64,000 nt of DNA, from the NCBI RefSeq assembly GCF_014200595.1, contig NZ_JACHCG010000001.1:2046001-2110000 (forward strand). Direction: 5' to 3'. This document shows, in pieces, positions 52,435 to 59,630 of the stretch. This DNA comes from Pedobacter cryoconitis. GTDB taxonomy: Bacteria > Bacteroidota > Bacteroidia > Sphingobacteriales > Sphingobacteriaceae. How positions within the stretch are numbered: the first letter of the stretch is position 1; every line of letters begins with the position of its first letter. The notes under the pieces are model-generated. The model saw nothing but the letters and a program-made list of their open reading frames with translations. It did not search any database and was not told the DNA's origin. The position numbers and the translations under genes are program-made.

Positions 52435-54315
52435 ATGTTTAAATGTTTTGTTTTCCTCTCTCTGCTTAGTATTTCCTTATTTAGCGCTAATCACATATTT
52501 GCTCAGACCCATGAAATTAACAGGCTTGAATCGGGTCTTCCGTTAGTCAAAGACAGTCTGAAATATGTAGATGTACTAAACCGGATAGCGATGTTATCTC
52601 ATATGGATTATCGTGACTCCTGTAAGTTTTATGCACGGAAAGCTAAAGCGATTGCTATCAGGCTTAATTATAGTAAGGGGATAGCGGACGCTTCGAACTG
52701 CGAAGCTATAGCTAATGTTTCAGTCAACAATTACCTCTCCGCAAAATATTTCAATGAGGCGCTCAGGATTTATAAATCAATTAATGATCAGGAAAATGTA
52801 TGCCAGGTGCTCATGAATATTGGTTTACTGATGGATGTAGATAAAGATGAAAAAGCAGCCTTAAGGTATATTTACCAGGCTTATGACAAGAGTAAATCAC
52901 TGAAACACGATTCGATCCGTTCACTGATCATCAGCAATATTATGTCTGTAGATCAGAATCTTAGCCAGAAAAAACTGGCTCAGTTACTTCAGGAGGGCCG
53001 GGCAATAGCCGAAAAATACAAAGACGAAAGATTACTCTTGTTTTATGAAGGGGCACGGGGAATGCAGCTTTATAATGCTGGAGAAAAACAAAAAGGAATA
53101 GCTATACAGACTAAAATACTGCACAAAGCAGATAGTTTAGGACTTCAAAATACAAAGGTAGAAGCCTATATTGGTTTAGGTGATACTTTTCTTGACTCTG
53201 AGAATGCGGAGATCGGTCTTGATTATTATAAAAAAGGATTAGATACTTCCAGAAAATATGGCTATCCGGAACTTTATTTGTTATTCGCAGAACGGCTGTA
53301 TAATTTTTACAAATCGCATAACCAGAAGGACAGCGCTTACTATTATATGTCGCTTTTACTTGATAAACGTGACATCATTAGTAAAGTGACCAATAAGTCC
53401 GGATATAACTACATGAACTTTGCATTGAACGAGAATGAGAATAAACAACTCAAACTGAAAGAAAATTCAAGTCTTAAGATAATTGCTCTGCTGGGTTGCT
53501 TGTTTGCCTTAAGTGTGGCTTTGTTGTTTTTGATTTACCGCTCCTTAAGGATTAAAAGACAATATGGAGAAGTACAGCATGAATTACATGAAACCGCATT
53601 AAAGCAAAATACAGAACTTCAGCAAACCAACCATTTTAATACGATGCTGATTTCTGTCATTGCCCACGACATCAGACAACCTTTCAGCACGATCGTTATG
53701 CTTTCCAGCGTCTTCAATACTGATGTTGATTTGTTAACTGAACAGGAGAAACTGGAGATCATGGCAGAATTGAGTGAAACTTCACAAAAAAGCCTTTCTT
53801 TTATGGACGGGTTGCTGGAATGGATTAAATCTCAGAAAAGTGGCTTCAAATATCAGCCTTCAAGGCTTTTGCTTAACGAGTTGATTGCTGAAGCAAATTC
53901 TTTCTTTAAAATAGCCCAGGCTAAAAAGAATATCCAGCTGGTTATGGATATTCCAGTGCAAACTGCAGTACTTGCTCATCAGCATATGTTACTTTTTATC
54001 ATTCGGAATGTGCTGAACAATGCGACCAGATATTCTCCGGCAGAAGGAATTATTCACATCTCCAGTTATTCAAAAGATCAGCAGATCGTAATTGCCATCA
54101 AGGATCAGGGGCCGGGAATGAGTCAGGATAAGGTAGACCAGCTTTTCAAATCAAATGCAAGTGACTGGGAAAATACAAACGATCAGGGAGCTGGCCTTGC
54201 GCTAAGTATTTCTTATGAAATGGCGTTGATGATGGGTATAAAAATATATGCTACAAGTAAAATAGGAGATGGAACTACTTTTTATATCTCCAGAATACAA
54301 AAAGATTTAGCGTAA
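52435..54315 (+). CDS. Sensor histidine kinase with periplasmic TPR-like repeats
   Basis: A membrane histidine kinase of about 626 residues. Signal segment FVFLSLLSISLFSANHIFA, a periplasmic TPR-like region (about 30-345: YCMNIGLLM, YIYQAYDKSK, YIGLGDTFLDSENAEIGLDYYKKGL), a membrane span (about 352-375, LLGCLFALSVALLFLIYRSL), a coiled coil, and the HisKA region with His411 in ISVIAHDIRQPF. The ATPase part has the N box RNVLNNATRYSP and GPGMSQDK. No response regulator or receiver is adjacent, so it is an orphan. ATG at 52435 is used; a GTG at 52399 extends the frame. It is 93 bases from the YdeI-like gene. Confidence 0.9.
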   Translation: MFKCFVFLSLLSISLFSANHIFAQTHEINRLESGLPLVKDSLKYVDVLNRIAMLSHMDYRDSCKFYARKAKAIAIRLNYSKGIADASNCEAIANVSVNNYLSAKYFNEALRIYKSINDQENVCQVLMNIGLLMDVDKDEKAALRYIYQAYDKSKSLKHDSIRSLIISNIMSVDQNLSQKKLAQLLQEGRAIAEKYKDERLLLFYEGARGMQLYNAGEKQKGIAIQTKILHKADSLGLQNTKVEAYIGLGDTFLDSENAEIGLDYYKKGLDTSRKYGYPELYLLFAERLYNFYKSHNQKDSAYYYMSLLLDKRDIISKVTNKSGYNYMNFALNENENKQLKLKENSSLKIIALLGCLFALSVALLFLIYRSLRIKRQYGEVQHELHETALKQNTELQQTNHFNTMLISVIAHDIRQPFSTIVMLSSVFNTDVDLLTEQEKLEIMAELSETSQKSLSFMDGLLEWIKSQKSGFKYQPSRLLLNELIAEANSFFKIAQAKKNIQLVMDIPVQTAVLAHQHMLLFIIRNVLNNATRYSPAEGIIHISSYSKDQQIVIAIKDQGPGMSQDKVDQLFKSNASDWENTNDQGAGLALSISYEMALMMGIKIYATSKIGDGTTFYISRIQKDLA

Positions 54316-54339
54316 ACTCCTGACTTGAAGATGAATATT

Positions 54340-54370
54340 ATCAAAAATAGGCTTTCAGCCTATTTTTGAT
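54340..54370. terminator. Bidirectional terminator overlapping the LURP-one-like stop codon
   Basis: ATCAAAAATAGGC (54340-54352) pairs perfectly with 54358-54370 around TTTCA. It ends both the TPR kinase on the plus strand and the convergent gene, whose last codons and TAG (54360-54362) lie inside the stem. Confidence 0.85.
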
Positions 54371-54953
54371 TTTTTAATACCATATCAATAGTAATCGCTG
54401 CTGATAAAATAGCAACTTTATGTTTGCTTTGCGTATAATTGGGATCAATATGTACGTTATATTTATCAGCCTTCGTGAAAATCTCCCGCATTGCACCAGC
54501 CCATTTTTTACTGATCGTACCTATTTCAGCTTCATTGTTGTCTTTGATCTGGAATGACCAGGCTTTCCAATCTCCTTTAATCTCAGCGATTAATTGACCT
54601 GAAGTATCTAAAATTCTGAAAGTTGGCTTAAATAATTTAAACTTCTGCTGAATAGAAGCCAGTTCATTTCCATCGGGATCACTGACTACAATTTTTGACA
54701 TGAAAAATTTCCAGCCTCTGGAAATAGTAGCCTGTAATTCATCATCATTGTTTACAATTTCCAGCTTAAATGGTAAAGCAGGTTTACCGATTAAAAGTGT
54801 CAGGACTTTTTGTCCAAATGATAAGGTCTGTTTGACCGCACCAATATTTTCACCAGTTTCATTGAATATATTATAAACGTTCGCGAACTTGAAAAAATGT
54901 ACTTTTTCATCAATAAAATAATCGTGACCGTTAAAGAAATCTGTCTTACTCAT
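54360..54953 (-). CDS. LURP-one/scramblase-like (tubby-fold) protein
   Basis: A 197-residue cytoplasmic protein with the beta-rich layout of the LURP-one-related/phospholipid-scramblase-like superfamily: HDYFIDEKVHFFKFANVYNIFNE, FKLEIVNNDDELQATISRGWKFF, PTFRILDTSGQLIAEIKGDWKAWSFQIKD and a C-terminal hydrophobic helix (VAILSAAITIDMVL). The last helix may sit in a membrane. Lipid binding is suspected from the family; function in bacteria is unknown. It faces YccF head to head across a 135-base region with a Fur-like dyad. Confidence 0.8.
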   Translation of the reverse strand: MSKTDFFNGHDYFIDEKVHFFKFANVYNIFNETGENIGAVKQTLSFGQKVLTLLIGKPALPFKLEIVNNDDELQATISRGWKFFMSKIVVSDPDGNELASIQQKFKLFKPTFRILDTSGQLIAEIKGDWKAWSFQIKDNNEAEIGTISKKWAGAMREIFTKADKYNVHIDPNYTQSKHKVAILSAAITIDMVLKNQK

Positions 54954-55007
54954 AAATTTGCTTTAATAATGATCGGCTAATTTGTATCAAATAATTGGAA
55001 ATTTATA

Positions 55008-55026
55008 ATTAATGATAATAATTATC
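55008..55026. promoter_or_regulatory. Fur-box-like dyad between the scramblase-like and yccF genes
   Basis: ATTAATGATAATAATTATC matches the 19-base E. coli Fur consensus at 16 positions. Its core TGATAAT-A-ATTATCA (55013-55027) is perfectly symmetrical. It lies 55 bases before the minus gene and 63 bases before the plus gene. High AT content raises the chance rate. Confidence 0.4.
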
Positions 55027-55036
55027 ACGCGAATTG

Positions 55037-55068
55037 TAACTAATCCGGTAATTAGTTATCTTAATTAC
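55037..55068. promoter_or_regulatory. Overlapping dyads upstream of yccF
   Basis: TAACTAAT (55037-55044) pairs perfectly with ATTAGTTA (55051-55058), and GTAATTA (55048-55054) pairs with TAATTAC (55062-55068). The two stems share bases and cannot form together, which may mean alternative folds or two operator half-sets, 20 bases before the yccF ATG. Confidence 0.35.
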
Positions 55069-55088
55069 AAAATATAAAAGCACACAGT

Positions 55089-55457
55089 ATGAACTTTTTA
55101 TGCAATATAATATGGATTATTTTTGGTGGAATATTTATTTTCTTTGAATATATAATAGGAGGGCTGCTTCTTTGTCTTACCATCATAGGAATCCCGTTCG
55201 GACTTCAATGTTTTAAATTTGCCATAGTCGGACTGGCACCGTTTGGCGTTAAGATCACGGATACTTCATCAAACACGGGCTGCCTGTCAACTGTTATGAA
55301 TATTATCTGGTTCTTTTGCGGTGGTGTGTGGATTGCACTGACACACTTATTTTTTGGAATACTTTTATGCATCACTATTGTAGGTATCCCATTCGGAAGA
55401 CAACATTTCAAATTGATGAACCTGGCATTTTCACCATTCGGAAAATCTATCAGTTAA
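55089..55457 (+). CDS. YccF-domain inner-membrane protein
   Basis: A 122-residue integral membrane protein made of two YccF repeats: FFEYIIGGLLLCLTIIGIPFGLQCFKFAIVGLAPFG and ALTHLFFGILLCITIVGIPFGRQHFKLMNLAFSPFG. Each repeat carries two hydrophobic spans and the IGIPFG signature. Members are universally small, of unknown function, with suggested roles in envelope physiology. It is monocistronic as far as can be seen and divergent from the scramblase-like gene under two dyads. Confidence 0.9.
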   Translation: MNFLCNIIWIIFGGIFIFFEYIIGGLLLCLTIIGIPFGLQCFKFAIVGLAPFGVKITDTSSNTGCLSTVMNIIWFFCGGVWIALTHLFFGILLCITIVGIPFGRQHFKLMNLAFSPFGKSIS

Positions 55458-55523
55458 CGACAAAATTATTCTGCCTGATTGCAAAGTAGTTAGTGTTTTT
55501 CTTCAAAAAAAATGCATTTCAGA

Positions 55524-55555
55524 TTTGCGACTTCTGATTTTTTCTCCTATCCTTG
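55524..55555 (+). promoter_or_regulatory. Promoter of the tRNA-Arg gene
   Basis: TTTG (55524-55527), 20 bases, then TATCCTTG (55548-55555), a one-mismatch match to TAnnTTTG. The start would fall about 55561, 12 bases before the tRNA. Confidence 0.5.
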
Positions 55556-55572
55556 CGACCCTTAACAGGAAT

Positions 55573-55646
55573 GCATCCATAGCTCAGCTGGATAGAGCAA
55601 CGGTTTTCTAAACCGTAGGTCATAGGTTCGAATCCTATTGGGTGTA
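55573..55646 (+). tRNA. tRNA-Arg(TCT)
   Basis: Acceptor arms GCATCCA and TGGGTGT pair over seven positions with G-U at two; D stem GCTC/GAGC, anticodon stem ACGGT/ACCGT around loop TTTCTAA, T stem ATAGG/CCTAT with loop TTCGAAT. The anticodon TCT reads AGA/AGG. CCA is not encoded. Length 74. Confidence 0.93.
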
Positions 55647-55649
55647 CGC

Positions 55650-55683
55650 AAAAGCTCTTAACTTAATTGTCAGGAGCTTTTTT
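55650..55683 (+). terminator. Terminator after tRNA-Arg
   Basis: AAAAGCTC (55650-55657) and GAGCTTTT (55674-55681) form an 8-pair stem with a 16-base loop, followed by T residues. It ends the tRNA transcript. Confidence 0.65.
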
Positions 55684-55719
55684 GTTTTGGCTTTTGGCGT
55701 TAAATATAATTGCATTCAA

Positions 55720-56109
55720 TTATATTCCTATTTCTGTCGGATTAACCATTCTGATAACTTGTCGATGTTGCTTTCCCCAATCTATTAAATTTTCCACAAT
55801 AGGGTATAAAGACTTGCAATAATCCGTCAGCATATATTCTACAGTTTTCGGAAAATCAGGATCTTCAATTCTTATGACCAATTTGTTGAGTTCCATCAAT
55901 TGCAAATCCCTGGAGAGCATAGTAAATGTTATACCCGGTATATTTCGTGCGATGTCACGATAACGACGTAAACCATTGTATAAAGCTATGATAATAGGCA
56001 TACGCCATTTGCCACTTAATACATAAAGTGCATCCTGGGCATACTTGATTTCTTCCTGGTTTTTAATCGTACAGATATACGGTTTCTCTTTATTTTCTTC
56101 ATCTACCAT
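55720..56109 (-). CDS. HxlR-family winged-helix regulator (second copy type)
   Basis: A 129-residue DNA-binding protein. The winged helix spans about residues 25-115 (YVLSGKWRMPIIIALYNGLRRYRDIARNIPGITFTMLSRDLQ, broken for length), with the wing at RIEDPDFPKTVEYMLT. It carries a Cys in the N-terminal arm (YICTIKN), which could sense oxidants or thiol-reactive compounds. It is divergent from a crotonase-like gene and a perfect dyad, TGCTAT-N8-ATAGCA (56111-56130), sits one base before its own start codon. That makes it the likely regulator of both genes. It is distinct in sequence from the HxlR at 21000-21386. Confidence 0.88.
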   Translation of the reverse strand: MVDEENKEKPYICTIKNQEEIKYAQDALYVLSGKWRMPIIIALYNGLRRYRDIARNIPGITFTMLSRDLQLMELNKLVIRIEDPDFPKTVEYMLTDYCKSLYPIVENLIDWGKQHRQVIRMVNPTEIGI

Positions 56110-56110
56110 G

Positions 56111-56130
56111 TGCTATGGTCTGTTATAGCA
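56111..56130. promoter_or_regulatory. Inverted repeat next to the HxlR start codon
   Basis: TGCTAT (56111-56116) and ATAGCA (56125-56130) are exact complements around eight bases, directly upstream of the HxlR ATG and 82 bases before the crotonase ATG. Placed for autoregulation. Confidence 0.5.
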
Positions 56131-56211
56131 TTTCCAAAAATTAAAAATGCAGCTTTTACCTTTACTAAAAGTAACCATAAAAATAGGAACAAGAATCTTA
56201 ACAATAAAAAA

Positions 56212-57069
56212 ATGACGCAGATTAGTACAGTAAAATTTAAAGAGAATGAATATCAAATGTTACATTTCAACATCAAGGACGGTGTAGCAAATATAACCTT
56301 AGACAATGCCCCCGTAAATGCATTGAGTGGCAAGCTGATAATAGAATTAAAACAGGTACTCAATAATTTATCTACTGATAAGAACGTTAAAGTGATCATA
56401 TTCGACAGTATAAATCCTGATTTTTTCATCGCTCATGTAGATATTAATATTTTGGAAGAACAGGCTATACTAGAAGAATTAGGCAAAGCTGCACCACAAG
56501 GGCTAAACATCTTCCAGGCAGTTGGCGAAATGCTCAGAGAACAACCTCAAATAACAATTGTAAAATTGAAAGGTATAGCACGTGGTGGTGGCGCCGAATT
56601 TGTTGCAGCTGCTGATATGAGTTTTGCCTCTTTGGAAAAAGGAAAATTGTCTCAATGTGAAGCGCTGATGGGTATTATTCCCGGAGGTGGGGCTACACAA
56701 TACCTTTCTTCGAAAATGACCCGTGGCCGTGCTTTAGAAGTTATTTTAGGTGCCGATTTATTCGACGCTACTACTGCCGAACGTTATGGCTGGATTAATC
56801 GTGCCATACCGGATGCGGAAATAGACACATTTGTAGATCGCCTGGCTCAAAATATTGCAAACTTACCTGACGGTGTAATAGAAACAACAAAAAAAGTATT
56901 GTCACCGATCAGAAACGTACAAGGTTTTCAATTGGAAAATGATGGTTGGGCTGCGTTGGTGTTTAATCCGGAAACAGCACGAATCATGAAAGGAGCCATT
57001 CAAAATGGGGCACAGACAGTAGAGGGTGAATTAAAGCTCGAAGGGATTCTTAGAGCTTTGAATAAATAA
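56212..57069 (+). CDS. Enoyl-CoA hydratase/isomerase (crotonase) family protein
   Basis: A cytoplasmic enzyme of about 285 residues acting on a CoA thioester. Oxyanion-hole elements appear in ARGGGAEFVAAADMSFAS, and the two Glu expected to activate water in hydratases are in QCEALMGIIPGGG and RGRALEVIL. A further C-terminal helical part (VQGFQLENDGWAALVF) is present. The reaction may be hydration, isomerisation or another crotonase-type step; no beta-oxidation genes are near. ATG at 56212 is used, since the frame to 56110 lacks conserved residues. It is divergent from the HxlR gene, its likely regulator. Confidence 0.87.
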   Translation: MTQISTVKFKENEYQMLHFNIKDGVANITLDNAPVNALSGKLIIELKQVLNNLSTDKNVKVIIFDSINPDFFIAHVDINILEEQAILEELGKAAPQGLNIFQAVGEMLREQPQITIVKLKGIARGGGAEFVAAADMSFASLEKGKLSQCEALMGIIPGGGATQYLSSKMTRGRALEVILGADLFDATTAERYGWINRAIPDAEIDTFVDRLAQNIANLPDGVIETTKKVLSPIRNVQGFQLENDGWAALVFNPETARIMKGAIQNGAQTVEGELKLEGILRALNK

Positions 57070-57091
57070 TCCTTACAGATATTTATATACA

Positions 57092-57132
57092 GACCAGACG
57101 TGATATTCCAAAATGGAACTTCAAGTCTGGTC
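57092..57132. terminator. Bidirectional hairpin between crotonase and Rid genes
   Basis: GACCAGAC (57092-57099) and GTCTGGTC (57125-57132) form the base. TGA/TCA and TTCCA/TGGAA continue the stem inwards with small internal loops and an AAA apex. It lies between two convergent stop codons. Confidence 0.65.
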
Positions 57133-57145
57133 ATTGTTTTAATTG

Positions 57146-57538
57146 TTATTTCACTACAGTTGCCTCCATTTCAACTGTTAAGGTTGCAAAAAGACCTTTC
57201 ACTTCAATTAAGGTAGTCGCCTGTTTAATACCGTGCTTAGTAATCCACTCCTGGTACAGGTCAATGCAGTTGCTGAAAAATTCTGTTGTCGAGGTGGTAA
57301 AAATATTCAATCTCACGATACCCCCGCATTCATAACCCGATTCTGTGATTAATTGCTCCAGATTTTCAGTGGTTTGGATAAATTGTTCTCTCATGCTACC
57401 ATTGCTTGGTATCCCATTAGCATCTATGGCCACCTGTCCGGAACAATAAAGCGTACCTTCAGGTTGTTTGATTTCTACTGCTTGTACAGAGTTAGTTCTT
57501 TCGCCCCATTTCCAGGGATCAATTGTTCGCTTTTCCAT
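57146..57538 (-). CDS. RidA-family protein with altered active-site motif
   Basis: A 130-residue YjgF/RidA-like protein that usually deaminates 2-aminoacrylate-type enamines as a trimer. The opening LYCSGQVAIDANG and the C-terminal TVEMEATVVK strand follow the family. However, the RidA motif with catalytic Arg ('P-A-R-S') reads ATTLIEVKG here, with Thr at the Arg position, so classical deaminase activity is doubtful; it may belong to a Rid subfamily with another role. It follows a WYL regulator gene (88-base gap, same strand), the likely regulator. Confidence 0.85.
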   Translation of the reverse strand: MEKRTIDPWKWGERTNSVQAVEIKQPEGTLYCSGQVAIDANGIPSNGSMREQFIQTTENLEQLITESGYECGGIVRLNIFTTSTTEFFSNCIDLYQEWITKHGIKQATTLIEVKGLFATLTVEMEATVVK

Positions 57539-57626
57539 TTAATTTTTTATGTAATGATGATTTATATTTTAATTACACAAAAATCAGCGTCGCAGTTGAC
57601 AACCTTATGTCAGGGGTACAAAACGA

Positions 57627-58319
57627 TTAATAATATTTATCAAAATATTCTTGCAGGGTCATTTTATGGGGGCTAAATTTTTCGTCGAGTATTTCCAGCC
57701 TTTTAATTCTATCTAACCGGAAGTATCTAAAGTCATTGCGTAACCGGCACCAGGCAACTAATAACCAATTCTCTGTGGTACTGAGTAAAGCAAAAGGCTC
57801 TATCAATCTTTCACTATCCTGATTAGCTTCGTTGAGATATCCGATTTTTACCACCGAATAATTTGTAAGGGCAAATTGCAGATCAGAAAGATTATTGCTG
57901 TTTTTTTCACTGTTAATATTTTGATTAAATCGGGTACGTTCTGCAAGCAGATTGGCTTTGTCTTTTACTTTATGTCCTAATACTGCTTTAATCTTTTCAA
58001 TAGCTTCAACATAATCTTTAACAAATGAGGCATCTTTATTCTTTAATACTAACTGTTCGGCAAGAATTAATGCGTTGGCCTGTTTTTCGGTAAACATGAC
58101 CGGTGGAACTCTATAGCCCTCCATCAAAGTATAACCTTTACCGTCTTCTGTCAAAACGGGTACGCCTGACTGCTCCAATGCCTTGATATCCCTGTAAATA
58201 GTCCTGATACTTACAGCAAACTTTTTAGCCAGCTCTGGTGCGGTCATTATTCGTTTTGTTTGAAGCTGGGTCAAAATTGCGGTCAGTCGGGAAAGGCGAT
58301 TAGTGTCGTTGTTGTTCAT
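57627..58319 (-). CDS. HTH-WYL regulator (YafY type)
   Basis: A 230-residue transcriptional regulator. The N-terminal HTH_11 domain (residues about 5-60, MTAPELAKKFAVSIRTIYRDIKAL) is followed by a WYL domain in which the hallmark reads WLLVAWCRLRNDFRYFRLDRIKRLE; Trp-Leu replaces the usual Trp-Tyr-Leu start. Such proteins sense a nucleotide-like or small-molecule ligand in the WYL pocket. It lies upstream of the Rid-family gene on the same strand and probably controls it. Confidence 0.9.
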   Translation of the reverse strand: MNNNDTNRLSRLTAILTQLQTKRIMTAPELAKKFAVSIRTIYRDIKALEQSGVPVLTEDGKGYTLMEGYRVPPVMFTEKQANALILAEQLVLKNKDASFVKDYVEAIEKIKAVLGHKVKDKANLLAERTRFNQNINSEKNSNNLSDLQFALTNYSVVKIGYLNEANQDSERLIEPFALLSTTENWLLVAWCRLRNDFRYFRLDRIKRLEILDEKFSPHKMTLQEYFDKYY

Positions 58320-58424
58320 TATTTAATGATCGTCAAAATTGCCACATTGCTTTAGTGCTCAATCAAAACAATTGGCCTGATGCAAATTCGCTTTTGAACA
58401 TGATACCAAATGTAAGCATAAAAG

Positions 58425-59549
58425 CTAAAAAGGCTTTTGCTGAGCATTTCTTTTGCGGATAGCTTCATCGGTTTTCAGTACAAGCATCTCTAATCCAAAT
58501 TTTATAGCATTGGCTTGAACTTCTTCAATAAAAGGACGAAAATTAGTATTGTAATCCTGAAATGCCAATTCAAAATTCCCGTTGTGTTTCTGCATAGCAT
58601 CAGCTAATGCGCCAGCTCCATCAATTGCCAACGATCCACCCATCCCAGCAGCTGGCGAAGCACAATAGCCTGCATCACCTACCAATGCCACTCTTCCTTT
58701 AGTCCACGAGAGCATTTTTATCTGACATAATTTATCGAAGTAAAAAGTTTCTGTATGCTTTACTTCTTCCAGTAATTCTGCGATTCTCCAGCCTTGCCCG
58801 GCAAATTGTTCTAAAATGATTTTTCTTTGTTGCGCTTCATCACGATAATCGTAAGGAATTTCTTTTTCTGAAGAGAAGCAGAGCACAATATCAGTTTTAT
58901 TGTTGTAGGCATTAAGCATAACTGCTTTATAGGGCACATTGTACATTTGTCCTGTATTTTGTCTGATCAACAGTTTATTTACGATTGTTATAGAAAAATA
59001 CTGTCCAAGAGAATGTAAGTATTCATCTTCATGACCAAACCAAATCCGCCTTACAGCGGAATGTAAACCGTCACAGCCAATGACCAGGTCAAATTCATGT
59101 TGCGGCCCGTTTTTAAGCGTAACTTGTAGACCATCTTTTGTTTCTTTTAGTGCTGTAATACTATTATTGAAAATAAATTCTACCTCATTTTTTACGGCAT
59201 CAAATAGAATATCCAGTAAGATATCCCGCTCAATTTCAAATTCATCGTCAGTGAGTTCTTCAACCTCTTGTTTCATAGGTATTGAACCTTCAGTAATATC
59301 ATTGGAGTTTTTAAATTCCATAACCTCCATGTTCAATCTGTTAGCTTTAATTGGCTCAAAAATCCCCATACGCTTAACAATGTCTACTGTATTTTCGCGA
59401 ATATTCACAGGCGTACCTCCTTTGCGAAGTTCATTTGCAATTTCAACTACAGTAACTTTGTAACCTGATTTGTTCATCCAATATGCGGTGGAGAGTCCGG
59501 CAAAACTTGCACCCGAAATGAGTACCTTTTTTTCTTTTAATGTTTCCAT
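58425..59549 (-). CDS. FAD-dependent monooxygenase (group A)
   Basis: A 374-residue flavoprotein hydroxylase. The FAD dinucleotide fold is at the N-terminus (LISGASFAGLSTAYWMNKSG and the acidic end VVEI), the DG motif reads VIGCDGLHSAVRR, and the GD motif reads VALVGDAGYCASPAAGMG. The plan fits p-hydroxybenzoate-hydroxylase and TetX relatives, which use NADPH and O2 to hydroxylate aromatics or antibiotics; I saw no residues that decide the substrate. The gene is in front of an AraC regulator (81 bases downstream end of that gene), and a perfect 8-base dyad at 59553-59593 covers its 5' flank. Confidence 0.88.
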   Translation of the reverse strand: METLKEKKVLISGASFAGLSTAYWMNKSGYKVTVVEIANELRKGGTPVNIRENTVDIVKRMGIFEPIKANRLNMEVMEFKNSNDITEGSIPMKQEVEELTDDEFEIERDILLDILFDAVKNEVEFIFNNSITALKETKDGLQVTLKNGPQHEFDLVIGCDGLHSAVRRIWFGHEDEYLHSLGQYFSITIVNKLLIRQNTGQMYNVPYKAVMLNAYNNKTDIVLCFSSEKEIPYDYRDEAQQRKIILEQFAGQGWRIAELLEEVKHTETFYFDKLCQIKMLSWTKGRVALVGDAGYCASPAAGMGGSLAIDGAGALADAMQKHNGNFELAFQDYNTNFRPFIEEVQANAIKFGLEMLVLKTDEAIRKRNAQQKPF

Positions 59550-59552
59550 TTT

Positions 59553-59593
59553 TTATACGGGTTTATTTGTCGACGTAAAGAAAAGCCGTATAA
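59553..59593. promoter_or_regulatory. Perfect inverted repeat before the monooxygenase gene
   Basis: TTATACGG (59553-59560) and CCGTATAA (59586-59593) are exact complements 25 bases apart, immediately upstream of the monooxygenase ATG. An AraC-family gene lies just upstream, so this is a candidate site for its product. Confidence 0.45.
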
Positions 59594-59630
59594 CAGGAAT
59601 AAAAAATGCCTATACAAAGTAAGTATTGGA

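Noticed and set aside
58425..59549. TetX-type tetracycline-inactivating enzyme
   Set aside because: The FAD motifs fit the wider group A monooxygenases, but the N-terminal sequence does not resemble TetX closely enough to name a resistance function.
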